The notes: generated from the letters alone by a model not told the origin. Positions 1 to 6,332 are shown, numbered from the stretch's first letter. The stretch: 6,882 nt of DNA from Alphaproteobacteria bacterium (GCA_016301865.1 JAEDOP010000039.1:1-6882); one strand, 5' to 3'. Translations and numbers: made by a program.

Positions 1-798
1 ATCAGGCACATATATCAGTCCCGACGTAAAATCCACATGTTCCCAACGCATAGTCAGTACATTATTCCGCCGCATCCCAGTCATCAGTGATATCATCACA
101 TAGTTCCTGAACACATCATTTTTGCATTCCGCCAAGGCCGTCCAAAACCGTTTTAATTCATCGCCGTTCAAGAATCTGTCCCGACTTTTTTCTGTAAATT
201 TTCGAATTCCGCCGGCCGGATTACCACGCATCCCCATCAGGCCTTTCTTCACCGCAATCACATACATATGCTTAATCAGCGACAACACCCGATTGGCCGT
301 ATATGGACTGTGTGTTTTACATGTTTCCGCATGCAGGCGTTCAATCTCGTCCGCCTTGATACTTAATAATTTGCGATTATGGAATTGATTCAATCTGTGC
401 TTGAACACACTGTCATCATTCACAACAGAATGCTGTTTTTTATAGATTGTGGAATATTCGGGTTTATAGATATTTTCATAAAACTGGCGCAACGTCATAT
501 CATTCAGATTTTCCCGTCTTTGAACACTGGGGTCTGTGCCATTGGTCGCCATTTCTTTTAAGCTATGTGCCTGCCGACGTGCATCGCACAATTTAATCTG
601 CCCCACACGCCCGATTTTTACACGCTTTGGTGTGCCTTGGAATTTCATATATGCATAATAAGTCTTTGCCCCGCCATAGGTCACAATAACACATAGGCCA
701 TCATGACTGCCGGTATCATAATACACCACCTGACCCGATGTGGGAATACTCAGGTTTTCCAACGCCCGTTCTGTAAAATTTATACGATTAGAAGACAT
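1..798 (-). CDS. Tyrosine recombinase / integrase, 3' end outside the window
   Basis: The reading frame is open from an ATG at 798 through the left edge, giving 266 residues of the N-terminal and early catalytic part. Residues about 1-90 resemble the arm-type DNA-binding domain of island and prophage integrases (YYDTGSHDGLCVIVTYGGAKTYYAY, ending in a DARRQA-like helix). Residues about 100-185 look like the core-binding (SAM-like) domain. The catalytic domain starts near 205. The box I motif TGMRRNNVLTMRW (240-252) carries the first catalytic arginine, R243, in the 'TGxRRxNVLxMRW' form common in tRNA-targeting integrases. The HxxR box and the tyrosine nucleophile lie beyond the window, so activity cannot be judged. 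The ATG directly follows the rhuM stop (TAA then ATG, no spacer), which implies one transcript and coupled translation. A weak AGG sits about 8 bases upstream. By family role it would integrate or excise the element that carries it. Confidence 0.9.
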   Translation of the reverse strand, partial: MSSNRINFTERALENLSIPTSGQVVYYDTGSHDGLCVIVTYGGAKTYYAYMKFQGTPKRVKIGRVGQIKLCDARRQAHSLKEMATNGTDPSVQRRENLNDMTLRQFYENIYKPEYSTIYKKQHSVVNDDSVFKHRLNQFHNRKLLSIKADEIERLHAETCKTHSPYTANRVLSLIKHMYVIAVKKGLMGMRGNPAGGIRKFTEKSRDRFLNGDELKRFWTALAECKNDVFRNYVMISLMTGMRRNNVLTMRWEHVDFTSGLIYVPD

Positions 799-1827
799 TT
801 ATTTGCCTGTTGTTAATTTTACAATTCGGTCAAAATCACTTTCTATTTTCTGTGTTTTATTAAATTCATCATAAATCGCTTCTGCATGATGCTTGGCTTC
901 AATCGCACTAACATTACCTAACCCGTTCAAAATCTTATAATTATTAAACGCCAACAATTTATCAACAGCATCTGCAAACTGCGCCATATTAAAAGCATTT
1001 TGCCCTTCTATCTGATGTTCAATATAATCAAAAAACATAGAAACAGCACGTTCCAAAGATTTCAACTCTTCGGCAGTCAGATAATTTTTAGCCACCGTCA
1101 CATCTGATTTTAATATACGTCCGTCCGGTGAATTTTTCCAAGTCGTTAATCCCATATTAGGAGCATCTAAGCTTGCGCGTTCTTTTATTAATTCTGCCGC
1201 TGTTGAACCGTGTATTGCATAATGAAATTTATTTTGAATATTTGCATAAAAATTATGCGCAATTTCAGACGATGGGTCATAATCAACGCTACATTCTGCA
1301 AAAATATCTGTAATCTGCTGATACACACGACGTTCTGATGCACGAATTGAACGCACACGTTCCAACAATTCACGAAAATAATCAACACCAAATGGTTTTC
1401 CAGCCAATTTCAAACGCTCATCATCCAGCACAAAGCCTTTTTGCACAAATTCATGTAAAACCTTGGTTGCCCATATACGAAACTGGGTGGCTTTTTTAGA
1501 ATTAACACGATACCCAACCGCAATTATCATATCTAAATTATAATAATTTGACGGTTTAACCATCGGATAAATCCCAGAATTCTGGGAAAGTGCAAAATTT
1601 GCACACGTGTTTTCTTTTTGTAATTCTTCATCTAAATATATATTTTGGATATGTTTTGTCACAACACTGCGGTCAACATCAAACAATTCAGCAATAGCTG
1701 ACTGTGTTAACCACAAAGATTCACAGTAAATCAAACCGTTTAATTTAACCGTCCCATAATCATTTTTATACAAAAATAATTCACCACTAACTGGCACTAA
1801 TTCTGATGTTTTTATATCTTCAACCAT
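799..1827 (-). CDS. rhuM: RhuM-family protein (Virulence_RhuM)
   Basis: This 342-residue protein has the full length of the RhuM family, named after a gene of Salmonella pathogenicity island 3. Its biochemical role is not established. Numbering from the chosen ATG, the N-terminal part has the family pattern ESLWLTQSAIAELFDVDRS (about 36-54), which looks like a helix-turn-helix. The most conserved block, YNLDMIIAVGYRVNSKKATQFRIWATKVL, spans about 96-124. A later block, NKFHYAIHGSTAAELI, lies near 199-214. I chose ATG 1827 because AAAGG lies 8 bases upstream of it. The frame can be extended only to a TTG at 1863 with a poor ribosome site, and an in-frame TGA lies at 1888-1890. RhuM genes are often found on islands and prophages, and this one abuts an integrase start codon, so it is probably element cargo or an element-encoded regulator. 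No catalytic motif was recognised. Confidence 0.88.
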   Translation of the reverse strand: MVEDIKTSELVPVSGELFLYKNDYGTVKLNGLIYCESLWLTQSAIAELFDVDRSVVTKHIQNIYLDEELQKENTCANFALSQNSGIYPMVKPSNYYNLDMIIAVGYRVNSKKATQFRIWATKVLHEFVQKGFVLDDERLKLAGKPFGVDYFRELLERVRSIRASERRVYQQITDIFAECSVDYDPSSEIAHNFYANIQNKFHYAIHGSTAAELIKERASLDAPNMGLTTWKNSPDGRILKSDVTVAKNYLTAEELKSLERAVSMFFDYIEHQIEGQNAFNMAQFADAVDKLLAFNNYKILNGLGNVSAIEAKHHAEAIYDEFNKTQKIESDFDRIVKLTTGK

Positions 1828-1876
1828 TTTACATACCTTTATTTCATCTGTATAACCATACAACTTACCAGAACTC

Positions 1877-1891
1877 GTGACGTTTTGTCAC
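1877..1891. promoter_or_regulatory. GTGAC-N5-GTCAC inverted repeat, candidate operator or RNA hairpin
   Basis: Perfect 5-bp arms (1877-1881 and 1887-1891) flank GTTTT, about 50 bases upstream of the rhuM ATG and at the end of the leader ORF. The position would suit a repressor site or a hairpin in the rhuM-int leader. Such a short palindrome can arise by chance. Confidence 0.3.
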
Positions 1892-1914
1892 ACCTTCAGT
1901 GTCGTATCCGTCAT
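1888..1914 (-). other. 8-codon leader ORF upstream of and in frame with rhuM
   Basis: An ATG at 1914 is preceded by AGGGG with a 6-base spacer, a better ribosome site than most in this window. It encodes MTDTTLKV and ends at TGA (1890-1888). It is exactly in frame with rhuM, whose chosen ATG lies 87 bases (29 codons) downstream. The TGA overlaps the GTGAC/GTCAC inverted repeat. It may be a leader peptide controlling rhuM-int, or an older start of rhuM cut off by one stop codon. With only eight codons the call is tentative. Confidence 0.3.
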
Positions 1915-1952
1915 TTTTTACCCCTGTAAATTTGACCCGTTATCTTTTTCGT

Positions 1953-2001
1953 TTTGCTACCTATTTGCTACTAATATCACAAATTTTCACATTTTGCTAC
2001 C
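1953..2001. repeat. Three direct repeats TTTGCTACY upstream of rhuM-int
   Basis: TTTGCTACC occurs at 1953-1961 and 1993-2001, and TTTGCTACT at 1964-1972. Starts are 11 and 29 bases apart. On the minus strand they read GGTAGCAAA, in the region where the rhuM-int promoter should be. Short direct repeats between an integrase gene and its attachment core are typical of arm-type integrase or excisionase sites. A repressor binding site is the alternative. Confidence 0.5.
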
Positions 2002-2061
2002 AATTCATATTAATTTTTGTTAAACTAATTTTACGATATAACACGCAGAAAATCAATAAAA

Positions 2062-2089
2062 ATTAAACAACATTAAAAATTATTAAACA
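2062..2089. repeat. Three helically phased ATTAAAMA repeats
   Basis: ATTAAACA (2062-2069), ATTAAAAA (2072-2079) and ATTAAACA (2082-2089) are spaced by exactly 10 bases, one helical turn, so their A-tracts face the same side of the DNA. This could produce intrinsic bending or a cooperative protein site just left of the tRNA-like segment. The background is AT-rich, so chance is a real alternative. Confidence 0.35.
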
Positions 2090-2095
2090 CTTGAC

Positions 2096-2122
2096 CTATT
2101 AACTGAAGGTCGTTGGTTCAAA
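2096..2122 (+). other. tRNA 3'-half-like segment, candidate attachment site
   Basis: The segment reads as an anticodon-loop-like CTATTAA (2096-2102), a stem half CTGAA (2103-2107), a variable-loop-like GGTC (2108-2111) and a T-arm start GTTGG plus TTCAAA (2112-2122), in the order and spacing of a class I tRNA. No D arm or acceptor 5' strand lies upstream, and the 5' anticodon stem does not pair well, so this is not a complete tRNA. Tyrosine recombinases often target tRNA 3' halves and leave a partial copy at one end of the island; the nearby int gene fits. About 80 bases further on, ATCCAAC (2205-2211) could complete the T arm (GTTGG pairs with CCAAC). Confidence 0.35.
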
Positions 2123-2170
2123 ATTTGTATATAAGAACAAGTGAAACGCAGTTCGAATAACTACAAATTT
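2121..2170. repeat. 9-bp inverted repeat AAATTTGTA / TACAAATTT
   Basis: AAATTTGTA (2121-2129) and TACAAATTT (2162-2170) are perfect inverted copies separated by 32 bases. The left arm begins inside the TTCAAA of the tRNA-like segment. It may be a recombinase core-type pair, the ends of a small insertion, or a chance AT-rich match. Confidence 0.4.
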
Positions 2171-2179
2171 GCGCACAGC

Positions 2180-2194
2180 CGGCACTTTGTGCCG
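2180..2194. repeat. GC-rich hairpin CGGCAC-TTT-GTGCCG
   Basis: Perfect 6-bp arms surround a 3-base loop, followed by GAGCGAGCGAA. The GC content contrasts with the AT-rich surroundings. No T-tract follows, so it is a poor intrinsic terminator. It resembles a small dispersed palindromic repeat, which only a genome-wide count could show. Confidence 0.45.
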
Positions 2195-2236
2195 AGCGAG
2201 CGAAATCCAACCCCCGTTAATAAAAAATCACCCCCC

Positions 2237-2282
2237 AATGATATTTTTTATCATTGCCACAGGAAACATATTTAAATACAAT
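2237..2282 (+). promoter_or_regulatory. Promoter of the barrel gene, with an 8-bp palindrome over the -35 box
   Basis: TTGCCA (2254-2259) and TACAAT (2277-2282) are separated by 17 bases, a good housekeeping promoter. Transcription would start near 2289, about 20 bases before the ATG. The inverted repeat CAATGATA (2236-2243) / TATCATTG (2249-2256) with a 5-base loop overlaps the -35 box and could be an operator. Confidence 0.6.
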
Positions 2283-2309
2283 AAATATAAACAAATAAAC
2301 GGAATAAAA

Positions 2310-2897
2310 ATGAAAAGACTGCTGTTAATATCTGCCTGCCTATTACCAATATGCGCGAACGCTGGTATTTATACACATAACAATAATTTCCGCCCATATA
2401 TTGGTATTGATGCTGGGTTAAATATTGCTGATTACACATTACAAACAGACCTGGATGAAACATATTATTCCGCTAAAATTAATGCCGGTGCACGTATTGG
2501 ACGCAACTTTGGTGTGGAATTATTTTTCACACATTCATCCACAAACAATATTCAGTATACACAATATCTTAACACAATCGAGCATGAAATTTACTATATG
2601 GTATTTGGGTTTGATATCTATGGATATTATAACATAACAAATGAATTTGATTTTTTCACAACTTTTGGTGTTGCCAATTACAAAGTCTATAACAAATTTG
2701 ACTATATCGAATCTTTGAACGCCGCCAAAATCAAAGAATCTGACAACAGGGTCAGCACCCGCATCGGCATTGGACTGATGTACACATTCCCAGGCGACAG
2801 TATTTCCGCCCTTATCCAGTACAATTACACACCGATAAACAACGAATTTATAAACACAATGTCTGAATTTTCGGTTGGTTTCAGATATAACTTCTAG
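2310..2897 (+). CDS. Small outer-membrane beta-barrel protein
   Basis: The 195-residue protein starts with a signal peptide (MKRLLLISACLLPICANA, predicted cleavage before G19). The mature part of about 177 residues alternates polar and aromatic or hydrophobic residues, as in an eight-stranded barrel of the OmpA/OmpW-like 'outer membrane protein beta-barrel' type. It ends in FSVGFRYNF, with the C-terminal phenylalanine used as a barrel-assembly signal. The start at 2310 is favoured by GGA 6 bases upstream, by the promoter at 2254-2282 and by the signal peptide; an upstream in-frame TTG at 2169 would add a non-signal extension. No cysteine remains after cleavage. The gene converges with the virB operon and is probably a single unit. 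Its ligand or role cannot be read from sequence; it could be structural, a surface antigen or an adhesin. Confidence 0.85.
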   Translation: MKRLLLISACLLPICANAGIYTHNNNFRPYIGIDAGLNIADYTLQTDLDETYYSAKINAGARIGRNFGVELFFTHSSTNNIQYTQYLNTIEHEIYYMVFGFDIYGYYNITNEFDFFTTFGVANYKVYNKFDYIESLNAAKIKESDNRVSTRIGIGLMYTFPGDSISALIQYNYTPINNEFINTMSEFSVGFRYNF

Positions 2898-2904
2898 ATA
2901 ACAG

Positions 2905-2928
2905 TCCCATTATTTTGGGATTTTATTT
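2905..2928 (+). terminator. Short intrinsic terminator between convergent genes
   Basis: TCCCA (2905-2909) and TGGGA (2916-2920) form a 5-bp stem with a 6-base loop, followed by TTTTATTT, right after the barrel gene stop. The T-tract is on the plus side only, so it serves mainly the barrel gene. The tail overlaps the last codons of the minus-strand gene. Confidence 0.5.
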
Positions 2929-3531
2929 ACAACTCTTTAAATCTGCGCCTGATTCAATTTTATCAATTTGTTTATTTCTTATTTCCTGGGCGGCATTAAT
3001 TTTTTGCTTAACTAATACTAAATCTGGATGTGATTGTAATTGAGCATTCATTGCTTCTATAACACCATCTATATCATCGCGTGATTTTACAAATCGCGGC
3101 ATTATCGATTGCGCAGCACTATAAATAGACCGCTGCAAATCCCCCTTAGAATCATCAACAACTGACAAATATGCATTTATATGTTTATCTTCGTGCGCCA
3201 TCACCGCATTATATTCACATGTTTCCGGCGCATTTCTGATATCAATATTTACAACAAAGTCATTATATCCAACAACGGCATTTACAGATTTTAATCCCAC
3301 ACAGAACCCATCATCGACCGTATTAACATCTGCATTTATTTGATAATTATCAACAAATGTTGCCACCACATTTCCATGCCACAAATCCATCGGCGTGCGT
3401 GGTTGCACGACGGTTTTTGTCCAATCTGGTGTATTAATATAAACGCCTGGAATTTTTTTAAATTGCAAACAATCCGCCGCCATACACGGCCCCACCAATA
3501 AAAACAAACCGCCCCAGACAAATAATCGCAT
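2923..3531 (-). CDS. Secreted protein with HExxH motif, putative zinc metallopeptidase in the virB operon
   Basis: The 202-residue protein begins with a signal peptide (MRLFVWGGLFLLVGPCMA, cleavage near residue 18-19), so it is exported to the periplasm or beyond. The segment before C16 (LVGP) does not fit a lipobox. The mature part contains AHEDKHINAYLSV, with HEDKH at 113-117. This has the HExxH spacing of zincin metallopeptidases; H113 and H117 would bind zinc and E114 would be catalytic. The third ligand cannot be assigned. Four mature cysteines (21, 77, 105, 201) could form disulfides. The last 60 residues look helical and charged. The start codon overlaps the virB4 stop by one base (TAATG), so translation is coupled. 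I do not recognise the family with certainty. A cell-wall or envelope-processing role for the secretion system is inference. The motif could also be fortuitous. Confidence 0.7.
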   Translation of the reverse strand: MRLFVWGGLFLLVGPCMAADCLQFKKIPGVYINTPDWTKTVVQPRTPMDLWHGNVVATFVDNYQINADVNTVDDGFCVGLKSVNAVVGYNDFVVNIDIRNAPETCEYNAVMAHEDKHINAYLSVVDDSKGDLQRSIYSAAQSIMPRFVKSRDDIDGVIEAMNAQLQSHPDLVLVKQKINAAQEIRNKQIDKIESGADLKSCK

Positions 3532-5963
3532 TAATCCGCCGCCCCTTGTTTTTTCAGGTATTCATTTACAAAATTATTGCCATACATTTTATACAATTCT
3601 TCGGCCAACAGAACCGACGACCGCCCAGATTCAAACAACCGCAACAAATTACCCAATCCACCCAGTTCTGTATTTAAAATCACCGATTCCCCATTAACTG
3701 GGCGCGACAACAACACCGCACGTTTCAGGTTTGGATATGCCTTGCCCTGGATAAACGCCATTTCCAACGGATTCAAATTCCAATGTGCATAGTCTGACGC
3801 ATCTGCGGCGGGATTTCTGAAAAACATGACCGTCTGGGCCTGGCCACGAACAACATCCCCCACCCCCAGTTTATCCAAAACATTTGCGCGTTGGAATGCA
3901 ACCATATACGCCTGGCGGTTTTTGCGCCCCTCTTGTAATCCGGTGATAAAGTTATCGCGGAACATTTTGTTTTCCAGCATCGGCGCTGTTTCGTCAATCA
4001 TAATCAGTGATGGATTTCCGCCCGACACTGTAATATTGTTAATTCTGTGCAGGATATAAGAAATCACCGCCGGCGACAACACTTCGTCCTGTAAAATATC
4101 GGTAAAATCAAACGTGGTCAGACGCGAATGCAAATCCAGCGTATCCGACGCTTCATTAAACATATCCCCATACTGCAACGGATCAACCCATTTTTTAAGT
4201 GCCGACCGCATATTACCAGACGATGAAAAACAACTTTCCCACAGATTTTTTAACAACCTGTCTTTATCGGACAAATAATCAAAATTCACAGATACCGCAC
4301 GTGCAATTTCATCAGCCGACGCTGCATCACTTTGCCCTGAAATAATTGCAAACCACCGCCGCAAGAATGCACGATTCGTCGCTGTATCCGGCATTTTCAG
4401 GGGATTTAAACGCGTCAAGAAACTCTGCGCCATCGGGTCTGAATTTTTTTCTTTCCCTTGCATCGTGATATATTTACCACCAACCGACAACGTAAATATT
4501 TCCGCACCTTTATTTCGGTCAAAGAAAAAGGCCTTTAACTTTGGATGACGCAAACTCTGCGCAATCAAAAACGAAAACAGTGTTGTTTTACCACCACCGG
4601 TCGGCCCAATTGTCAGTGTATGTCCAACAGCCGCTGGTTTATCCGACACATGGAATTGGAATTGATATGGTGTACCCTGGGCGGTTGGGAACACAACCAA
4701 AGGCCCCGGCCCCCAGTCTGAATTTTCCACCCCACGCGGTTGCGTTGACATTGGAATTGAAATCGCCGCCGCCCGCGATAACAGTTTAAAACTGCGCGGA
4801 AACACATCGAACCCTGGAATTTGTGCAAACCAAGAAACCTTGGCCGCAAATGTTTCAACAACCGGCGAAATACCAAATTGCGCGGCAATCTTTTTAAATT
4901 CATCAACATATTTTTGCAGTTCTTCACGCGACGCCCCAAACAGTACGAACAACGGATAATAATCAACCAAACTTTGATTACCGCTTAAATTTTCATCCAT
5001 TGCAGACTGGGCTTCTGAAATTTGGGTTTCGGTTGAATCGCGTCTTTCATCATCTGCGGTTGAACGCTTTTGTCGAATTGTACTTTCGACATCTGCCGCC
5101 CCCATAATATGAAATCCATTCATACAAATCATTTCAGTCTGAATTGTCGACACAGTATCAAAAAATTCTTCATCTAAATAATCAGGCGATATTTTAAACG
5201 ACACACATGCCGCGAACGATTGATTGCCACCACTGACATATCGCACAATTCCATCGCGCAGAAATTCCACATCATCAACCGTTGTTAATTTTGCAATATT
5301 ATTATCCGCACGTTTCGGGACTGGCTTACTAATCGGCGACAAAATCCGTCCAAAGAACCGCGCCATATTATCCGCACTATCATTTTTTAACACTTGTGGT
5401 TTATATGCCGCCAAAATAGATTCAATATAATTACCATATTGATTCAGTTTTGCCCGCGCATCTGTTCCACCAACGGACAAAACAATATAATAATTGTTCA
5501 GGAAAATTTTTAACCCCTGGCCACGCCACTTGTCATAGATGCGTTGCAAAGTCGGCTGGTCAAATTCATAGTTTGTATTTTCATCCGCCGCGTCCCGCAC
5601 CATATAGAATCGCAACACAACATTCGGATCACGAATTTGATTAAACAATTGCGCCCGCAAATCTAAAAATTTTTCTTTGGTTGCATCATCTTGCATACTG
5701 GTCTGCAAACCTGCGACACGATAAACACGAATTAAACTGCCATCTGTCAGTTGCATTGAATTATCATTAAAAACCGTTCCAAACGGCAGATAGCTTGAAT
5801 ATTTCGCATATCCAAACTTTGGGAATATTTTCCTTGTTAACACTGGCACATACATCATCAGTACCAAGAACACTAAAATCACCGCCACCACCAGCACAGT
5901 CAACGTAATTTGGAAACCACCACCTGCAAAATATTCAAAAAAATCATTTAAATTATTCATCAT
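3531..5963 (-). CDS. virB4: VirB4-family type IV secretion ATPase
   Basis: This 810-residue protein is of typical VirB4 length. VirB4 ATPases power pilus and channel assembly and substrate transfer at the inner membrane of type IV secretion systems. A strong hydrophobic segment (about 18-42) anchors the N terminus. Residues about 75-365 correspond to the CagE/TrbE/VirB N-terminal domain. The ATPase domain has Walker A GPTGGGKT (453-460), the VirB4-type FDRN motif (481-484), Walker B LIMIDE (653-658) and a downstream GRKNRQAYMVAFQ (679-691) with a likely glutamine sensor. No key residue is missing. The start ATGATG overlaps the virB3 stop (ATGA, 4 bases) and the stop overlaps the next gene by one base, so all three genes are translationally coupled. 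The alternative TrbE label would also fit; the VirB3 neighbour supports VirB4. Confidence 0.95.
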   Translation of the reverse strand: MMNNLNDFFEYFAGGGFQITLTVLVVAVILVFLVLMMYVPVLTRKIFPKFGYAKYSSYLPFGTVFNDNSMQLTDGSLIRVYRVAGLQTSMQDDATKEKFLDLRAQLFNQIRDPNVVLRFYMVRDAADENTNYEFDQPTLQRIYDKWRGQGLKIFLNNYYIVLSVGGTDARAKLNQYGNYIESILAAYKPQVLKNDSADNMARFFGRILSPISKPVPKRADNNIAKLTTVDDVEFLRDGIVRYVSGGNQSFAACVSFKISPDYLDEEFFDTVSTIQTEMICMNGFHIMGAADVESTIRQKRSTADDERRDSTETQISEAQSAMDENLSGNQSLVDYYPLFVLFGASREELQKYVDEFKKIAAQFGISPVVETFAAKVSWFAQIPGFDVFPRSFKLLSRAAAISIPMSTQPRGVENSDWGPGPLVVFPTAQGTPYQFQFHVSDKPAAVGHTLTIGPTGGGKTTLFSFLIAQSLRHPKLKAFFFDRNKGAEIFTLSVGGKYITMQGKEKNSDPMAQSFLTRLNPLKMPDTATNRAFLRRWFAIISGQSDAASADEIARAVSVNFDYLSDKDRLLKNLWESCFSSSGNMRSALKKWVDPLQYGDMFNEASDTLDLHSRLTTFDFTDILQDEVLSPAVISYILHRINNITVSGGNPSLIMIDETAPMLENKMFRDNFITGLQEGRKNRQAYMVAFQRANVLDKLGVGDVVRGQAQTVMFFRNPAADASDYAHWNLNPLEMAFIQGKAYPNLKRAVLLSRPVNGESVILNTELGGLGNLLRLFESGRSSVLLAEELYKMYGNNFVNEYLKKQGAAD

Positions 5964-6256
5964 GCTGCCAATTTCCCTGGTATTTTACGTTTTAACAATT
6001 GTAATTTTGCGTTAACAATCTGGCCCAACTGTGGGTCACGTTTTGAAAATATCGCAATTATCGAATGAACAATTATCACAGACAGTAAAAAGAACATCGG
6101 ATTAAACGGATTTGCCCCTTTTGTGATAATCAGTGACGCAACGAACAAAACAATCCAAATCAAGAATTGAATAACAAAATTCAGCACCGCCAGTGAATAA
6201 GGCACATAAAAAATATGCGCCGGATTTGCCAATGCTTTTAATACCTGCTGTTTCAT
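5960..6256 (-). CDS. virB3: VirB3-family inner-membrane protein of type IV secretion
   Basis: The 98-residue protein has the VirB3/TrbD layout: a short cytoplasmic start with NPAHIFYVPY (11-20), two hydrophobic segments (about 20-45 and 53-71), then SKRDPQLGQI (71-80) with the RDP motif of the family and a basic tail. VirB3 partners with VirB4 at the inner-membrane complex. It is first in the operon, and its stop overlaps the virB4 start by 4 bases. The ATG at 6256 is preceded by AGGACGGAAAGAG, a purine-rich ribosome site, and a strong promoter lies just upstream. Confidence 0.92.
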   Translation of the reverse strand: MKQQVLKALANPAHIFYVPYSLAVLNFVIQFLIWIVLFVASLIITKGANPFNPMFFLLSVIIVHSIIAIFSKRDPQLGQIVNAKLQLLKRKIPGKLAA

Positions 6257-6277
6257 TCTCTTTCCGTCCTGTTGATA

Positions 6278-6306
6278 ATTATAACAATTTCAACAATTTT
6301 CAACAA
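6278..6306 (-). promoter_or_regulatory. Promoter of the virB3-virB4 operon
   Basis: On the minus strand, TTGTTG (6306-6301) and a perfect TATAAT (6283-6278) are separated by 17 bases, and TG at 6286-6285 makes an extended -10 (TGTTATAAT). The start site would be near 6271, leaving a leader of about 15 bases before virB3. The -35 box and spacer are built from two tandem TTGTTGAAA repeats, so a protein binding the repeats would control access by RNA polymerase. Confidence 0.65.
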
Positions 6307-6310
6307 GTAC

Positions 6311-6332
6311 AAAAAGCCCCCGGCCTTTTTTT
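6311..6332. terminator. Bidirectional terminator-like hairpin upstream of the virB promoter
   Basis: A5-GCC-CCC-GGC-(C bulge)-T7 forms a short GC stem (6316-6318 with 6322-6324) flanked by A and T tracts that work on either strand. It sits just upstream of the virB promoter and could block read-through toward virB3 or end a plus-strand transcript. No gene requiring it is visible. Confidence 0.45.

Larger units (their letters stand above)
1828..2309. other. Gene-poor, repeat-rich junction between the integrase module and the barrel gene
   Basis: No convincing gene occupies this stretch. It contains, left to right: the leader ORF and inverted repeat upstream of rhuM; three TTTGCTACY direct repeats (1953-2001); three ATTAAAMA repeats spaced by exactly 10 bases (2062-2089); a tRNA-3'-like segment (2096-2122); a 9-bp inverted repeat (2121-2129 and 2162-2170); a GC-rich hairpin (2180-2194); a CCAAC-containing segment that could complete the tRNA T arm (2204-2211); and the promoter of the barrel gene. 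The density of repeats beside an integrase gene fits the end of a mobile element. Confidence 0.6.

Noticed and set aside
122..561. Two overlapping plus-strand open frames of 88 and 60 codons
   Set aside because: They lie antisense to the integrase gene, which has recognisable domains and box I; neither resembles a known protein.
1828..1863. Extension of rhuM to a TTG at 1863
   Set aside because: The TTG has only a weak ribosome site, while ATG 1827 has AAAGG at good spacing, and the family needs no extra residues there.
2096..2219. A complete functional tRNA gene
   Set aside because: There is no D arm, no acceptor 5' strand, poor anticodon stem pairing and no CCA; only T-arm-like halves are visible.
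2169..2309. 47-codon N-terminal extension of the barrel protein from a TTG
   Set aside because: It would bury the signal peptide, start upstream of the promoter, and run through the GC hairpin; ATG 2310 has its own ribosome site.
3577..5644. Several short frames overlapping virB4 on both strands
   Set aside because: All fall within the VirB4 coding frame, which carries intact Walker A and B motifs, so they are shadows.
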